Below the pieces are notes generated by a model, which saw only the letters and a program-made list of their open reading frames with translations, was not told the origin of the DNA and ran no database searches. A stretch of DNA of 64,000 bases from Hyaloraphidium curvatum (taxonomy: Eukaryota > Monoblepharomycota > Hyaloraphidiomycetes > Hyaloraphidiales > Hyaloraphidiaceae). Made by a program: the position numbers and the translations under genes. Below are positions 31,891 to 44,400 of this stretch, piece by piece. Numbering within the stretch: the first letter of the stretch is position 1; each line of letters opens with the position of its first letter. The DNA lies in NCBI GenBank assembly GCA_025558095.1, contig JAIVFI010000001.1, forward strand, positions 944,501 through 1,008,500, read 5' to 3'.

Positions 31891-31961
31891 AATCTTTGCT
31901 CAGCAGCATAGACAATTCAATTTGTACAATCCTCGAGATGTACAGTCGACCATGCGACAGC

Positions 31962-33093
31962 TCAGTTGTAACTAATCAACTCGTCGAGTTCGTCTAATTT
32001 CATCCGCAAGAGCTCTTCCTGCGAAGGCTCCCCTTGCTTCTCCTCTGCAAAGAGTTCGACGGCCGAATCCGGCCGGGATGGCGGGAGCGTTTTGGCCGCG
32101 AACAACGGCGAAGGTGCCACAAACACGGCCAGTTCCGGCGTTTCGGGCCGCGGAGCTGCAGGAAGTGCCGGGGCTGCCGTGCCCTCTCCGAGTCCTGCGT
32201 GATCCACGTCCATGGCGGCAATGTCCTCGTCTGCATTTGTCACGGCAAGCACGGGAACGCCGGAGCCCCCATTGCCCGCAGGGGAAGCGTCCGCCACGCG
32301 GGGCGAGCCGCTGGACGGCTTGACCTTCCGCTCCGTGGGGCTCGCTCCTTTGGCCCGACCGGCGCCGCGAGCTCCGGTGTTTGGCACGTTCAGGCGACAG
32401 CGCGGGATGGGCAGGCCGGATCTTGGTTTGGCCATGATCCTCTCCTGAGTAAGCACGCCCACCGGGACCTGCGCGACCGGTTAGCACCGAACCGAGGTCA
32501 CGAAGGACGCAACACAGCGACCAACATTTTCCCTGTCGACAAAGTACCGCGCCTGGCGCGGGCTGTCGGGTACAGTCCAGACTCCGAGGAGGGGCCGCCG
32601 CGGCGGCTTGCACTCTGAACACCGCTTGAAATGGTTCGAAATCCTGGATGACACTGTCGCCTGCGGCGTTTGTCCGCTGGAATGTCGGCCGGTGAAGAGT
32701 GAGATTTTGCTTTGGCGCGGAAGCTGCGGCTCGTACGAACCCGAGACCGCTCGTTGCCACGCCCCACTGCATGATCATGGCCGTTATCTCGGACGGGCCC
32801 GACGGAATGTTGCCCCCAAGAATCAGCGCACGCACGATGGCGATAAAGACGTTGTCCCTCGCGTCGTCCACGTGAATGACGACGCGGACAGACGGTGGCG
32901 GCGGTTTGCTCCGGTCCATCACCAGACCCACAATCGGCTCGGGATCATCCGTGTTTAGAACCCGCGAGTGCGTAAGAGCGGCGTAGTTGGCCTGATTCGC
33001 GGGGAGGTAGCTCATCTGCTGGACCGTCTGGCCGTTGCCGGCGTCGACAATGGTCCGCTTCTGGAGCCGCGCGGCGATCCTGCGCTTGCCCAT
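31962..33093 (-). CDS. Unknown protein
   Basis: Exon 1 from the ATG at 33093 starts MGKRRIAARLQKRTIVDAGN and has a folded-looking stretch with strands and helix (SVRVVIHVDDARDNVFIAIV, RALILGGNIPSGPSEITAMI, MQWGVATSGLGFVRAAAS). A short middle part (about 32440-32640) must contain at least one intron, whose borders I could not settle. The last part (MAKPRSGLPIPRCRLNVPNT to LRMKLDELDELISYN) is low-complexity and ends in an acidic helix. No family recognised. The 5' side faces the nexin gene 407 bp away. Confidence 0.55.
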
Positions 33094-33500
33094 TGCTCGC
33101 CCTCTGCACACCAAAAAGGACCCGAACGATCCAGGTATGCGGCGCGGGTGCCGGCGCAGCGCGCGGCGGCGGGCACTTTAGGGACGACGGATCAACGACG
33201 AAACTCGCAATTCCGGTGCGCGCCGAACGTCGCGCGGTGCGCCGGCACCGGATGGCGCGGCCGCCGTGTTATGCCGTCGGGCTGAGCCCGAATCAGCCGG
33301 CGCGGCAGCCGGACGACGTTGCGCGCGAGCAGTAGAGCCGGCAAACTGGTCTGCGCGGACGTCCCTTTCGCGCGGTCGATGATCACCCCACGGTCGCGCT
33401 CCCGCTCGCGCCCAACGTCCGTCACACCCGTTGGAAAGTATTGGCGGCAACGACGGCGTGCGATGTGAATTTGCTGCACGGAGTTTTGTCGCCGGGCGGC

Positions 33501-36500
33501 ATGTTCTTCGTCGGTGTCGCGTTGCTCTACGCGGGAACGCAGCTTGAGCCCCTCCGGATCGTTGCGGAGCTCTGCGCCGCCTTGCTGGTGGCCGTTCTTG
33601 TGGTCAGCGTGCTAAATTGGAGACGTGCAATTCTGTCGGGACCGTCGAACGCAACGGTCGCTCGATCGAGGGAGCTTGGGGACTCTTCCGGGAAAGCCGC
33701 GCGGGACGCACTCGCGGCGCTAAAAGCATGGGCGGAGCCGCGCCGACGGGCACCGGCATACAAAGCCGACGCCGTACGCTACTCGAGCTCTGCTCGCCTG
33801 CAGGAGAGCATCGACAATCTGTTGACCCTCGTGGTTCGGGACTTCGTCGCGTCTTGGTACAGGCAGATAAGCACGGATGCGTCGTTCCTCAGCGAGGTCG
33901 AACGCGGAGTGCAGCATGCTGTTGCTGCCGGGTTTGGTCACGTTGAAGGGAGCAGGGTTGGGATCCAGGATTTCGCAATATCGAGGGTTCTGCCACTGAT
34001 CCTGCAACACATCACGTCTTTCAAGAAGGCGGAGAAACGGCTGCGCGGCGCCAAGTTGTCGAGCGCCCCTTCTGCCGTTTCTGTCCCCACGGCCAGGTCG
34101 ACGGGGAACGGAGGAGCCGGGGACGGGCTGTCGTCCGACAGCGAGTGGGAGGAGGACGGTTTCTCGAGGAGCCCGGCGCGCGGCGGCTTGGGAGCGCTGG
34201 GCAGAAGCAACGACAGTCTCCGCCAGAGTCAGGAAGCGCTGATGCGGTCTTCGACCGACAGCGCCGAGATGGCAAGTTCCACTGGCCTCGGGCCGGACAC
34301 CCGTCTCTGGACGGCCGAGGATGCCGAGCTGGCGCGGCATTACCACCAGACTTCGCGGCTGCACCCCGCGATCCTCCCGATCGCAGCATCCACGGCATCG
34401 CTGGAACAAAAGTACCTCAGGACCATCGTCGATCTGCTCCTGCCGGACCTGGCGCCGAGCTCAGTTGCGCCGAGCGTCCTCGCTTCCCGGCTCATCCGCG
34501 AGATCGTGGCATGCAAGGTGCTCCACCCGCTCCTCGAATTCCTTTCGGACCCCGACTTTTGGAACGAGGCCATCATCCGTCTCATCGACTTTCTCGTCGC
34601 CGACAAGAGGCTCCTTTCGACCGTGTCCGAGGCGATCAGGACGACGTCTGCGGCCGCCAGCCAGGGGTCGCGCTCGGAGCAGACCGACAAGCAGCGCATC
34701 AGCACCTTTGAGGACCTGCTGGATGCCATCAGAAACTGCGAGGATCTGCCCGAGGCGAAGCTCCTGATGAAGGGCATCGTGGCCGAGATGGAAGCCAAGG
34801 GCGGCGTCGTGGCGTCCCTCGGAGCTGCTGGGGACAAGGCAGCGAAAGCGAAAGCCGAGAAGATGCAGGTCTACGTGAACCGTCTCGAGGTCGCCAAGAG
34901 GCGTCTCGAGCGGCGAATGGTCCGTCTTGGCGACGGCGATGACGGGCAAGGACGGGACGCTGCAAGCGGCATGGGCCAATCTTTCTCGGAGCCCGCACCG
35001 TCTCTGAACCTCTTCCTGAAGGATGCCCTGGCAGTGACCCATTTTGCGGCATTCATGGACCGCGCCGGGCGGCCGGAGATCTTGCACGCGTACAAGGACA
35101 TTGATGATCTCCTCGTCGCGTACCGTTCTCAGGATCTGCAGACGCGCGATGCAGCCTCTTTGCTTGCGGAGCAGCGCTTAGTGGACCTCGTCCGCGATCT
35201 GTTTGACAATTACTTTGCGCCCGACGCACCGTCGAGCTTGCCTGTCAGCGAGGCCGTGGCCAAGGACATTGATCGCGTCCTGGCAAAGCTCCCCAGCGAG
35301 AGCGCTCTGCCGCGCGCCAACTCCTCGGGCCTGCTTTCCAGGTCTTCTGCGGCATCAGTCGAAGGCTTGGATCCCCTCTCGTCGGCCGTGATTGAGCAAG
35401 ATCGTCAGAGGCGAGCCACGAATCTGGACATCAACCTGTCTCCTTTTCTACAGGCGCAGCGCGAGCTCCACGAGCTCATGGAGGCGCACTTTTTCGCCGA
35501 CTTTCTGCGGAGTCCGTCGTACATCGAGTACCTCAGCGCCAGAACGCGTCGCCCTTCAACCAAGGGCTCAGCGGCTTCTTTGGCGCCCGCGGAGACCTCT
35601 TCCACGGCGCTGGACATTCGCGACACTTGGGGCTCCGCGCTGGCTGAGACGGACCGCCGGATCTCCGAGGCGACGCAGCTGGAGAACGACCTGGCCGAGC
35701 GCGTCGTGAATCTCGAGGATGAGCTCCAGGAGGTGCTTGGCAAGGGCTGGCGCAAATCGACGCCGCAGGTGCTCTACGCTTCGAAGTCGCGGAATCGCAC
35801 GAAGGAGCAGATCAAGCAGGACATTGAGGCCGCAAGGCTGAAGAAGGCAGCTGCGGAGGAAAACGTCAGGCGCCTGAAGGAGGAACGGATCGCACTGCTG
35901 CTGCAGCAACAAGGAGTGCTCTACGTCCCGGTACGTTTTCGTCGGAAGCGCTGGATCTTCTCGCAGTTCCAACATCGTGCTCCAATTGCCAGGGATACGT
36001 CTCAACCTACGTCCGCCTCGACGGGTCTGCCCCGCGTGCGTCCCTGACTTACGACATTGACGTGGAGCGTTTCGACGTCAACGGAAGGCGGCTTTCCCTC
36101 TGGACAGTGAACAAGAGCTACGCGCAGTTCGTCGCCCTGCACAGGCTGCTCAAAGGCCGCTTTCCTACCCTGGTGTCGTCGTCGCAGTTTCCTGTCCGCA
36201 CGGTCGTCGGGGAACTCGTGGGGAAGGACAGCGTTGAGTCGAGACGTAAGGCCCTTGACGTCTACCTCAAGGTGGGAGTCGACTGAAGGCATGCACATGC
36301 ACGGCGTTTCACGCCTTACCCGCCTCCCTCACAGAACCTGCTGAAATCGAACCTCATTTGTCAATGGGGCCCATTCCTGCAGTTCCTAACGCCTGACCGT
36401 GTCCTGCGCTCTCTTCCGGCGCGCAGCGAGCCCAGCCTCGGCTCGATACCGAGCTCGACGGTCGAGGACGACTTTGTCGTCATCGGCGGGCAGCCCGGCG

Positions 36501-37072
36501 CCAAGCCCGCCTCCGCGCCCGCGACTCCCGTGCGGACGCCCGAATCGGACAGCTCGCGGACCCAGTTTGACTTTGAGCTCGTGGACGCCGAGGACGCGCC
36601 CAACCCCGGGACACCGGCGATCGCGTTCCAGTTCCTCGTGGAGCTCTTTGACCTGCACACCCGATCCAACTACTGGCGCCGGCAGGCCGTCACCGTGCTC
36701 ATGAACCAGTTTGGCGCCGGCATCGTCAAGCGCCGAGTGGCAGAGATCCTGGAGCAGCTGGCCAGCGAGACCAGCCTGCTCTCGTACCTCTCCCTCGCGC
36801 GCGACACCTTCTGGCCCGGCGGCCGCTTCGCGTCGGACCGCCCCGTGCGGACAGAGGAGGAGCGCCGGCGGTCCGAGGCCGAGGCGGCGAGGAGGCTGCG
36901 GACGCTGATCCCCGACCTGTTCGGCGCCCTCGTGGGGCGGGAAAATGCGCGGGCGGGAGCCGAGAGGGTGCATGCGCTGTTCCAGAACAGGCGGCTGAAC
37001 CAGGAGCTCGCGTATCGCCTGCTGGACCTGTCGATCTCGACCTTTCTCTCGGTCCGACCGCCGCACGACTGA
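33501..37072 (+). CDS. MDM1: Mdm1/SNX13-SNX14-SNX25-type sorting nexin
   Basis: These proteins sit in the ER by N-terminal hydrophobic segments and tether it to vacuoles/lysosomes or lipid droplets. Order seen: membrane segments (MFFVGVALLYAGTQ, AELCAALLVAVLVVSVLNW), a PXA domain (ESIDNLLTLVVRDFVASWYR, VLPLILQHITSFKKAEKRLR), and an RGS-like domain (LNLFLKDALAVTHFAAFMDR). A coiled coil follows, then a PX domain joined over 35931-35992 (YVPGYVSTYVRLDG; KSYAQFVALHRLLKGRFPTL). After intron 36272-36334 comes NLLKSNLICQWGPFLQFL, and last a Nexin_C domain (AIAFQFLVELFDLHTRSNYW). The total is about 1,148 aa. The ATG at 33501 is used because the frame upstream has no ATG. The coiled coil and linkers are Ser/Ala-rich. 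Confidence 0.88.
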
Positions 37073-37149
37073 TCGTACGGCGGGCGACTGACTGATGTAG
37101 ATGGCATTTCGTATCTATTGGCAACGCAACCTGAGGCCGTTCCGCGTCC

Positions 37150-38993
37150 TCACTTTTTCAGGAAGTGCTCCGCCACGAACCGCCGCTGGATCTTGCCCGT
37201 GGCCGTCTTGGGCACGGACTCGGCGATGAAGAGCTTCTGCGGGATTTTGAACGCCGCGAGCTTGCTCTTCAGGTACTCCTGCACGTCCGCGGCCGTCACC
37301 TTGCCCACGAAAGCGGGCTCCAAGACAACGGCGGCAGCGACCACCTCGCCTGCAGTTGTCCGTGAGGCACGGCAGCGCGCACGCACCCGACAGCGACCAC
37401 CCACCGTACTTTTCGTCCGGCGCCCCGAAGCTCACGGCGTCCGCGACCGCGGGGTGCGAAAGCAGCGCCGCGTCCACCTCGAGCGGCGAGATCTTCTCCC
37501 CACCCCTGTCCAGGCGCGATCCCCGTCAGCGCCGCCGGTCCCCACGATGCATAGACCACGCACCTGTTGATCAGCTCCTTGATCCTCCCCGTCAGGAACA
37601 GGTACCCCTCCGGGTCCAGGTACCCCCTGTCCCCCGTGTGGAAGTAGCCCCCCGCGAACCCCGCCTCGTTGGCCGCCGGGTTGTTCCGGTACCCCTTGGT
37701 CACGTTGGGCCCGCGGATGCACACCTCGCCCTGCTCGCCCTGCGGCACGGGCCTGTTGTCGTCGTCGAGGATGGCGAGCTCGATGCCGGTGGCTTTGCCG
37801 ACCGAGCCGGGCTTGTGCGGGCCGCGGGCGGGGAGGGGGTTGGAGGTCATCTGGTGCGAGGCTTCGGTCACTGGTACAAGGGGGAACGGGTGAGCAGCCA
37901 GGCGGGCGGTTGGCAAAGGAGGGGGACCGACTGGCGTAGGCCTCGAGGACGGGAGCGCCGAAGCTCTCCTCGAGGTCGTGCAGGATGGCCGGCGCGAGGG
38001 CGGAGGAGCAGGAGCGGATGAACCTCAGCTTGGGCAGCTTCTTCAGCACCTCGGCGTCGGCGCCGGATTTGTGCCGCGAGAGGAGGATCTGGTGGATGGT
38101 GGGCACGGCCGTGTACCAGTTGACGCCGTGCGCGGCCACGTCCTCCCAGAAGGACGAGGCCGAGAAGCGGCCCGTGGCGGGGAGTACAATGGCCGCGCCG
38201 ACCGAGAGCGGGGACAGGGTACCGCACATGAGCCCGTGTACGTGGAAGAGAGGCATGACGATGAGGGTCCGGTCCGAGGCTTCCATGTCGTAGGTGGCCG
38301 AGATGTTCTTGATCGAGGCGGCCAGGTTCCCGTGGGTGAGTGGCACGCCCTTGGGCCGCGAGGTGGTGCCCGAGGTGTGCAGGAAGAGGGCCTCGTCGTC
38401 GGGCGAGAGGGTGGGAAGCTCCGCGGGGGCGGCCGAGGCGGCGGCTTTGGCCTCGGCGAGGGCGTCCCGCGGCTTCAGCGCAATAGTCCCCGTGGCAAAG
38501 TCGAAGGACACGGCGACGACGGGGATGCCGAGCGCGGCGGCGGCCTTTTCGGCGTTGGCCGAAGGCGGCGCGGGGAGACCGTTGGAGGTCTCGGGGACGA
38601 GCAGGAGCCGCGACTCGGCGTCTGGAGCGTGCGAGACGCGTCAGCTGGTCCAACACAGCCTATTGCAGAGAAGATCGACCCACCCTCCATGTAGAAGCGG
38701 AACTCCTCTTCCGTGTAGGCGGCATTCAGGGGTGCTGCCACGCATCCCGCGCGTGCGACGCCGAGAAACGCGACGAGAAACTCCGCGTCGTTCGCGAACG
38801 CGAGCGACACCAAATCGCCCTTTGCCGCGAAGCGTAGCAGCTCCGCGGCGGCGCGCGCGACCTCGGCGTGCAGCGCCGCGTGCGCGATCGTCGACGCGGG
38901 CAGCGCGCCGCGCGCGGGGACGATCACCGCGGCATTCGCCGCGTGCGCGCCGCCGGCGGCTCCCTCGCCCAGCGCGGAGAACAGCGTGGCCAT
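37150..38993 (-). CDS. PCS60: AMP-forming acyl-CoA ligase, oxalyl-CoA synthetase (Pcs60/AAE3) type
   Basis: Activates a carboxylic acid with ATP and CoA; Pcs60/AAE3 enzymes use oxalate. Motifs are ALFLHTSGTTSRPKGVPLTH (P-loop), RTLIVMPLFHVHGLMCGTLS, NWYTAVPTIHQILLSRHK, MTEASHQMTSNPLP, YFHTGDRGYLDPEGYLFLTG, RIKELINRGGEKISPLEVD (over an intron) and the catalytic-lysine loop PKTATGKIQRRFVAEHF. The order and the RRFVAEHF ending resemble Pcs60/AAE3. The chain ends FLKK, so the C-terminal peroxisomal SKL signal of yeast Pcs60 is absent and a cytosolic enzyme is likely. At least four introns. Substrate assignment is by similarity only. Confidence 0.83.
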
Positions 38994-39389
38994 CCCGGGA
39001 GAGTGTTTGGTTGTCGGCGGCATCGATCGGGATCGGCCGAAGGCGTCATCGGGCACCGCCGGACGGGCAGCTTCTCGTTTGTGTCACCTCATCAGCGTGC
39101 AGACGGCTCCAGTCCGACACCATCTGGCGGAGTTCATCAGTGATGGGCGACGAAACGGGGTGGTTCGAGAGGCGAGAAGACTGACGATCGGGACGCGTCG
39201 GCTGGCAGCATCCCGAAGCCATCAGCGGGATGCAGCTCGCCAGCAAGGACGGGTACAAGAAGGATACCTAGAATTACCTTTGAAGCTGGGGCTCCGCTAC
39301 GGGTGGAGGGATGGGTCAGCGAGGTTGAGGCTGATCATTGGTCCGCCACCACCAGAACCTTCTCCCACATCCCCCGCCGCGATGAGGCG

Positions 39390-40091
39390 ATGACGGCGGT
39401 CGACGACTTCATCCCGCTCGGCGGCGGCGACGAGCTCTCGGACGACGACGCGATGGCGCGGGTCGGCGCGCCGCGGTCCCTCTCGCTCGGAGTGCCGCCG
39501 TTCGCCGGCAAGCGCAAGGCCGCGCTGCTCGACGAGGCGATGGAGGACGCCGAGCCCGCGAGCCCGCACTCGGACGCGTCGTCGTTCGACGCGCGCAAAA
39601 CACCCAGGCTCGACGGGCGGACCTCGCCGTCGCCCGCCGCCACGCCGCCCGGCGGGCCGATCGGCACGCCGCCCGCAGAGGCCGCCCTGCGCGCCAGAGT
39701 GGCGGAGCTCGAGGCCGCCCTGGCGTCGATCGCCGCCCCGCAGGCACACGCTGGGCACGTGCCGCACGAGCACTTTGCACGGATGGAGGCGCTCCACCTC
39801 GTCGAAATTCAGCGGTGGCAGTCGCGCGCGGCCGAGCTCGAGGACCGGCTGGCCCGCGCTGGTGGCGCAGTGGACGCACTCAGGAGGGAGAACGACGAGC
39901 TGAGGCGCGCGCTGGGCGTGCACCAGGCAGAGGCAGCCAGGAGGGCCCGGCACGTCAGGGAGGAGCTCGAGGGCGTGCTGGCGAGGACCAAGGAGCCGTT
40001 CCAGACCCTGATGGACCAGTACAGGAAGCTGTCGACCATGGCCGAGGTGCTCGAGACCGAGGCGTCGGGCCACCACGTCGAGGAACTTTGA
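39390..40091 (+). CDS. Coiled-coil protein of unknown role
   Basis: A single exon of 233 aa starting MTAVDDFIPLGGGDELSDDD. The first 100 residues are disordered with Ser/Pro/Ala and possible phosphorylation sites (TSPSPAATPPG). Residues about 100-225 form a continuous heptad pattern (ALRARVAELEAALASI, AAELEDRLARAGGAVDALRR, ENDELRRALGVHQAEAARRA, REELEGVLARTKEPFQTLMD), ending TMAEVLETEASGHHVEEL. An in-frame ATG at 39303 exists but the intervening codons look like leader. No family recognised. It is head-to-head with the acyl-CoA ligase (396 bp). Confidence 0.65.
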   Translation: MTAVDDFIPLGGGDELSDDDAMARVGAPRSLSLGVPPFAGKRKAALLDEAMEDAEPASPHSDASSFDARKTPRLDGRTSPSPAATPPGGPIGTPPAEAALRARVAELEAALASIAAPQAHAGHVPHEHFARMEALHLVEIQRWQSRAAELEDRLARAGGAVDALRRENDELRRALGVHQAEAARRARHVREELEGVLARTKEPFQTLMDQYRKLSTMAEVLETEASGHHVEEL

Positions 40092-40367
40092 CTTCCGATT
40101 GTTGAGGACCTCTGGATGGAGTGCGGAAAGGGGAAAAGGCTTTAGCGCGGAAGGCCAGCGGGCGGACAGTTGACGTCTCGGAGAGAGGGCGGGGCAAACA
40201 GTGGACGTTTAGCGACGAGCGCGGCGGGGACCCGCGATCCACGGTCGGAGGACTGCGAGGAGACTCAGCGACACGACGGGCCAACGATACCATTCTGTTG
40301 TACGACGATTGGCTGGGACGATGTGGCATACATGGAGTTGCGGAGAGAGAATCTTCCCATTCTCACG

Positions 40368-41238
40368 TCAAACCGTGCTCGCCTGAGCCGCAGCAAAGAG
40401 GGCTGAAGTGTTGGGCCAAAGAGCGTCGATGAACACGCAGAACAGCAGCTTGGCGGGAACGGTGTTGGTGGCCATGGCGATTGCGACTCCCGAATCCGGA
40501 TTCTTCAGCGCGTACGCTTCCCACCCCAGCGCCTCCCCTTCGTGGCCAAGCCAGGCACCCTCGGAATGCAGGCCGAGTCCATACGTCAGACCCGGGCCGA
40601 TCTGCCGAAGCTGGAGGCGCTTGGCCGCGATCCCGGGGGGCAAGGCGCTGTTGCCGCACGTGGAATCGGCCCACGTCAGCAGATCGCCGATCGTGCTGAT
40701 CATGCCGCCTCCGCCCTGGCCGTAGGACGCATTCCAGCCGGTAACGTCGGTTCCAATGGCAACCATCGCTCCTGCCTGAGGTGAGGCCCTCGGCGGCAGA
40801 CGATTCGTTGACGATGCTGCGCCGAAGGCTCGGGCAAAGTGGTGTCGTCGTTTGGCGGCAGGTGCGTCTTGAGCATCCCCATCGGGTCGGGAACCAGCTC
40901 TTGAGCTGGGCAGAAAGCGGGGTGCCGGTGATCTTCTCAATGATCAGCTGTAGGATCAGGTAGTTGGTCGTCGAGCAGCTTGCCGTCGGCTATCAGCTGC
41001 AGGGAAGTGACGGCCGGGGAGCTGTTGGAAAGACCGCCGATGCGAACAGAGTCCTCAACGGTCGCTGCGAGGCCGGCGCGGCCTCGCCAAAAGCCTTGCA
41101 GTACGTGCCCTTCGTCGGGTCCCGCACAGCGACCCAGAAGGCCGGGGCCTGGTTCGGGGGAGCATTTCCCCAGGTGGCTTCGACGGCGGTGTCGATAAAT
41201 GCCGCGTCCCTGGCCTGCATGGGCCGGGCCGCGGCCAT
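40368..41238 (-). pseudogene. Degenerate serine beta-lactamase-like hydrolase remnant
   Basis: Pieces of a class C beta-lactamase/D-Ala-D-Ala peptidase-like esterase lie in order but in different frames. The N-part from the ATG at 41238 reads FWVAVRDPTKGTYCKAFGEA. Another frame gives VRIGGLSNSSPAVTSLQLIA then DGKLL, where the family has the catalytic S-x-x-K; here Lys is missing. Directly after this comes NYLILQLIIEKITGTPLSAQ, so the 70-80 residues normally between, with the Y-x-N motif, are absent. The C-part (GGGGMISTIGDLLTWADSTC, LTYGLGLHSEGAWLGHEGEA) is intact to 40368, with HEG where K-T-G is typical. Loss of active-site Lys, a deletion and frame changes together argue for decay. A spliced, inactive gene is less likely. 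Confidence 0.7.
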
Positions 41239-41260
41239 GATGAAGTCAAGGTGGAGTGAG

Positions 41261-41278
41261 TTTGGGTTTGGGTTTGGG
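41261..41278 (+). repeat. Short TTTGGG triplication
   Basis: Three perfect TTTGGG units just upstream of the hydrolase remnant. It is only 18 bp and is simple sequence rather than a telomere tract. Confidence 0.6.
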
Positions 41279-41441
41279 AGTCGTTGGTTTGTGGCGGTTC
41301 AGGTGGGGATCTGAGGATGCGTTGCGGATGTCCGAATCGGGTCAGCCGAAAGGATGTGGCTGATGTGCGGCGTCCCTACATCCAAGGACAAGGCCCGGCA
41401 CTCTGACTCCTCTTCCAAACGCACACCAATCCGAATCAGAA

Positions 41442-44400
41442 ATGCACGTCTCGTTTCATACAGCTGCCGCCGCAGGTCTCGCTTTTGTGCTGTTCGGCAT
41501 CCTCTTTGCCGAGGCCAGCGGCGCCGGCAGCGGCCCCTTTGTCAAAGCTCGAACTTGGTGCGTTTCGTCTGGCACCACCTCAATCTGGGGGCACGCGCTC
41601 ATCCTTCGTCCTCTTATGCAGCTGCGCTGCCTGCTCGTATCCGACCGGCTGCTGCTGCCCTCGCAGCGGCCCCCTCACGAAGACCACCACCACGACGTAC
41701 ACGCGATACACGGCGACCAGGCGGACGACATACACCATTGCCCTCGACCTTCCACCGGACTGGGTGATTGAGGGCACCAAAAGAGCCAAGTCTTTTTCGT
41801 TGCCCTCCGCTGCAGCCGTGCAGATCGGACCGCTCGTTGTCAACGACGAGGATGAGCATCGCCTGCTTGCCAGACACGTTTGCCGGACCTGCCCGCCCAA
41901 CGCAAAGTTTGCGCGCTTCGGCACACCGTGCTGTCCACCTCGTTCCACCCGCGTTGTGCAAGCTACAAAGACCGTCAACGCCGTCAAGACTAGCATCATC
42001 CTCTACTGCGAACCGGGGTACGGCTTTGAAGATTGCCAGCGGTGCAACGTCGGCTGGGCTTCATCGGGCGGTATCAACGCAAGGTGCAGACCATGCCCGA
42101 ACGGCCAGGCTTCTCCGGATCAGACCACATGTGTGGCTGCCTCGTGCACTCCCAACCGATCTCGTTGCGATCCCGGCAAAATCTGCGGCACTCAACCTAA
42201 TGGTTGCGGAGGCAACGTATTCTGCGGGACTTGTACAACTGGGCAGGCGTGCACAGGCAACGGCACGCTGTGCGTGCCCGCAATCTCCACCTGTGAGCCG
42301 AAAAAGACGTGCGACGCCGGTCAAGTATGCGGCAACCAAGGCGATGGCTGCGGCGGCTTTATAAGCTGCGGAGTATGCGCAGGTGGAAAGGGCTGCAACG
42401 TAGCCCACAGCTCATGCGACAATCTCACGTTGCCGGGATGTGTCCCTGAAAGCGCATCGGCGACTTGCAGCAAAGCCGGGAGAGTTTGCGGGACAACTCC
42501 AAACAACTGCGGAACTCCAATCAACTGCGGATCGTGCTCCGGAGTCAATGGCACGTGCGCCATGGACGGAACAGCCTGCGTCAGCGGCGGGCCAGCCGCG
42601 GGAGCATTCTGTCGGCCCTTAACGACATGCCCTAGCGGAGCAACGTGTGGTACATTCCCGAACGGATGCGGTGGCTTTCTCGTATGTGGTGTTTGTCCCG
42701 GCACTCAAGTCTGTAGCTCTACCGGAGATCGCTGTCAGGTTGGTCTTGGCTGTCTGTTGCGTTCGCGATCTGCTGAGCTGATTGTTTTTTTGACCTAGGC
42801 TCGATCGGCAACATGCAGGCCCAAAACGTCGTGCAGTGAAGGTCGAATCTGCGGGTCCGAACCCGACGGATGCGGAGGCTTTGTTCGTTGCGGCGCTTGC
42901 CCGACAGGAAACACCTGCAGCCCCGATCAGACATCTTGCTTCGCCGCCCAGCCCACTTGCATTCCAGCAACAGCCGATCAGGCCTGCGGCACGAAACAGT
43001 GCGGGAGTGCGGATGACGGATGCGGTGGCACCGTTCCATGCGGGTCGTGCGCAAATGGCTGGCACTGCGACGGTGGAAGTTCTCAGTGCGAACCAGGAGT
43101 GGCGCCAGCCTGCACGCCCAAGTCAAGCTGCGCAGTTGGCCGCGTATGTGGCTACGAGGATGACGGATGTGGTGGAGTGATTTCCTGTTCATCTCAACCC
43201 GATGGTACATGTGCCGGAGGCACTCCCGGGTCCGCGGTTTCAGCCTACCTCTGCGCTCCCGGTGGCTTTAGCTGCAACCTCATCTCACCATGGTGCACGT
43301 GAGTTCATCCGAACTGATTGTTGGTGCACGTGGGACTCATCAAGGGCATCACCCGCCCATCGACAGCCCGATCCAACACTGCAATCACACCGGCCTTACC
43401 CAGACCATATCGAATGGGCCTTTCGTGATACTTCGATCCAAGTGCGGCTTTGCCGATGACGGCTGTGGAGGACGTCTGAAATGCGACTCTTGTCCTGGGG
43501 GTCACACGTGCAGTGATGGCTATTGTCTTCAAGGCATCATGACCGCGACGAAGGCTTCAACGACTACGCGCTCCACTATTACTCGATCAACGCAGTCCAC
43601 CACAAGCACGAGGACCTGCGGAACCCCGACGCAGATCCCTCTTTCTACGCAGCGCCCTGGTCGTATCTTCGAAGTAACGGATCGTAACTGCAAAGGACCT
43701 GGCACCATGGACGACGCAATACAGAAAGCAAACGCCAATCCTGGAATCGACACCATACTGGTCATGGTTGACATCGACAACATGTTTCCGAATCCGTACG
43801 ACAACTCGTCTTGTTGGCTGACGCCCTCGGATGCGCATCGAGCATGGACCATCACTGAATCCGTCGTCATTGACGGAAACGGTCATTCAGTCATTGGCTA
43901 TTACTCCTGGGTCGGCTCCGATGGAGTGCTTAACAATGTAAACGTCCCACAGTGCCCGTCAGGGAACCGGGGTACCGTGGTTCTAGCCGAGACGGTGGGG
44001 ATGTTCAACATTGGCGCCCCAGGGAAGAACAACAATTGGGACCTTCATGTCACGTTGCGCAACGTCAAAATTGACGGCGTGAAGAGCATTGCCGACATTC
44101 GCGAGAAATCGATTTTCGACATGATCAATGTGAAGGCGACAAACGTCATCGACTTCTCTAGGAACTGCCAAACGAATCCGATCCAGATTCGACATGGTTC
44201 GATCTTGCGCATTCACAACTCCAGTTTCAGCGATTTCCACAACTGGGCAGAGTCGATAGGAGGCATGGGATCCGGAGTAATAAACGCAGACCGCGGATGC
44301 TATCTCGAGACATACAATTCGGTCTTTACGAGGGCCTATGATGCCGGCTTCATTGTTTGGACTCCCGATCCGGAATCGTACGTCAACATCGTCAACACCT

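Noticed and set aside
41261..41278. Interstitial telomere
   Set aside because: Only three TTTGGG units. Too short and not the usual fungal TTAGGG.
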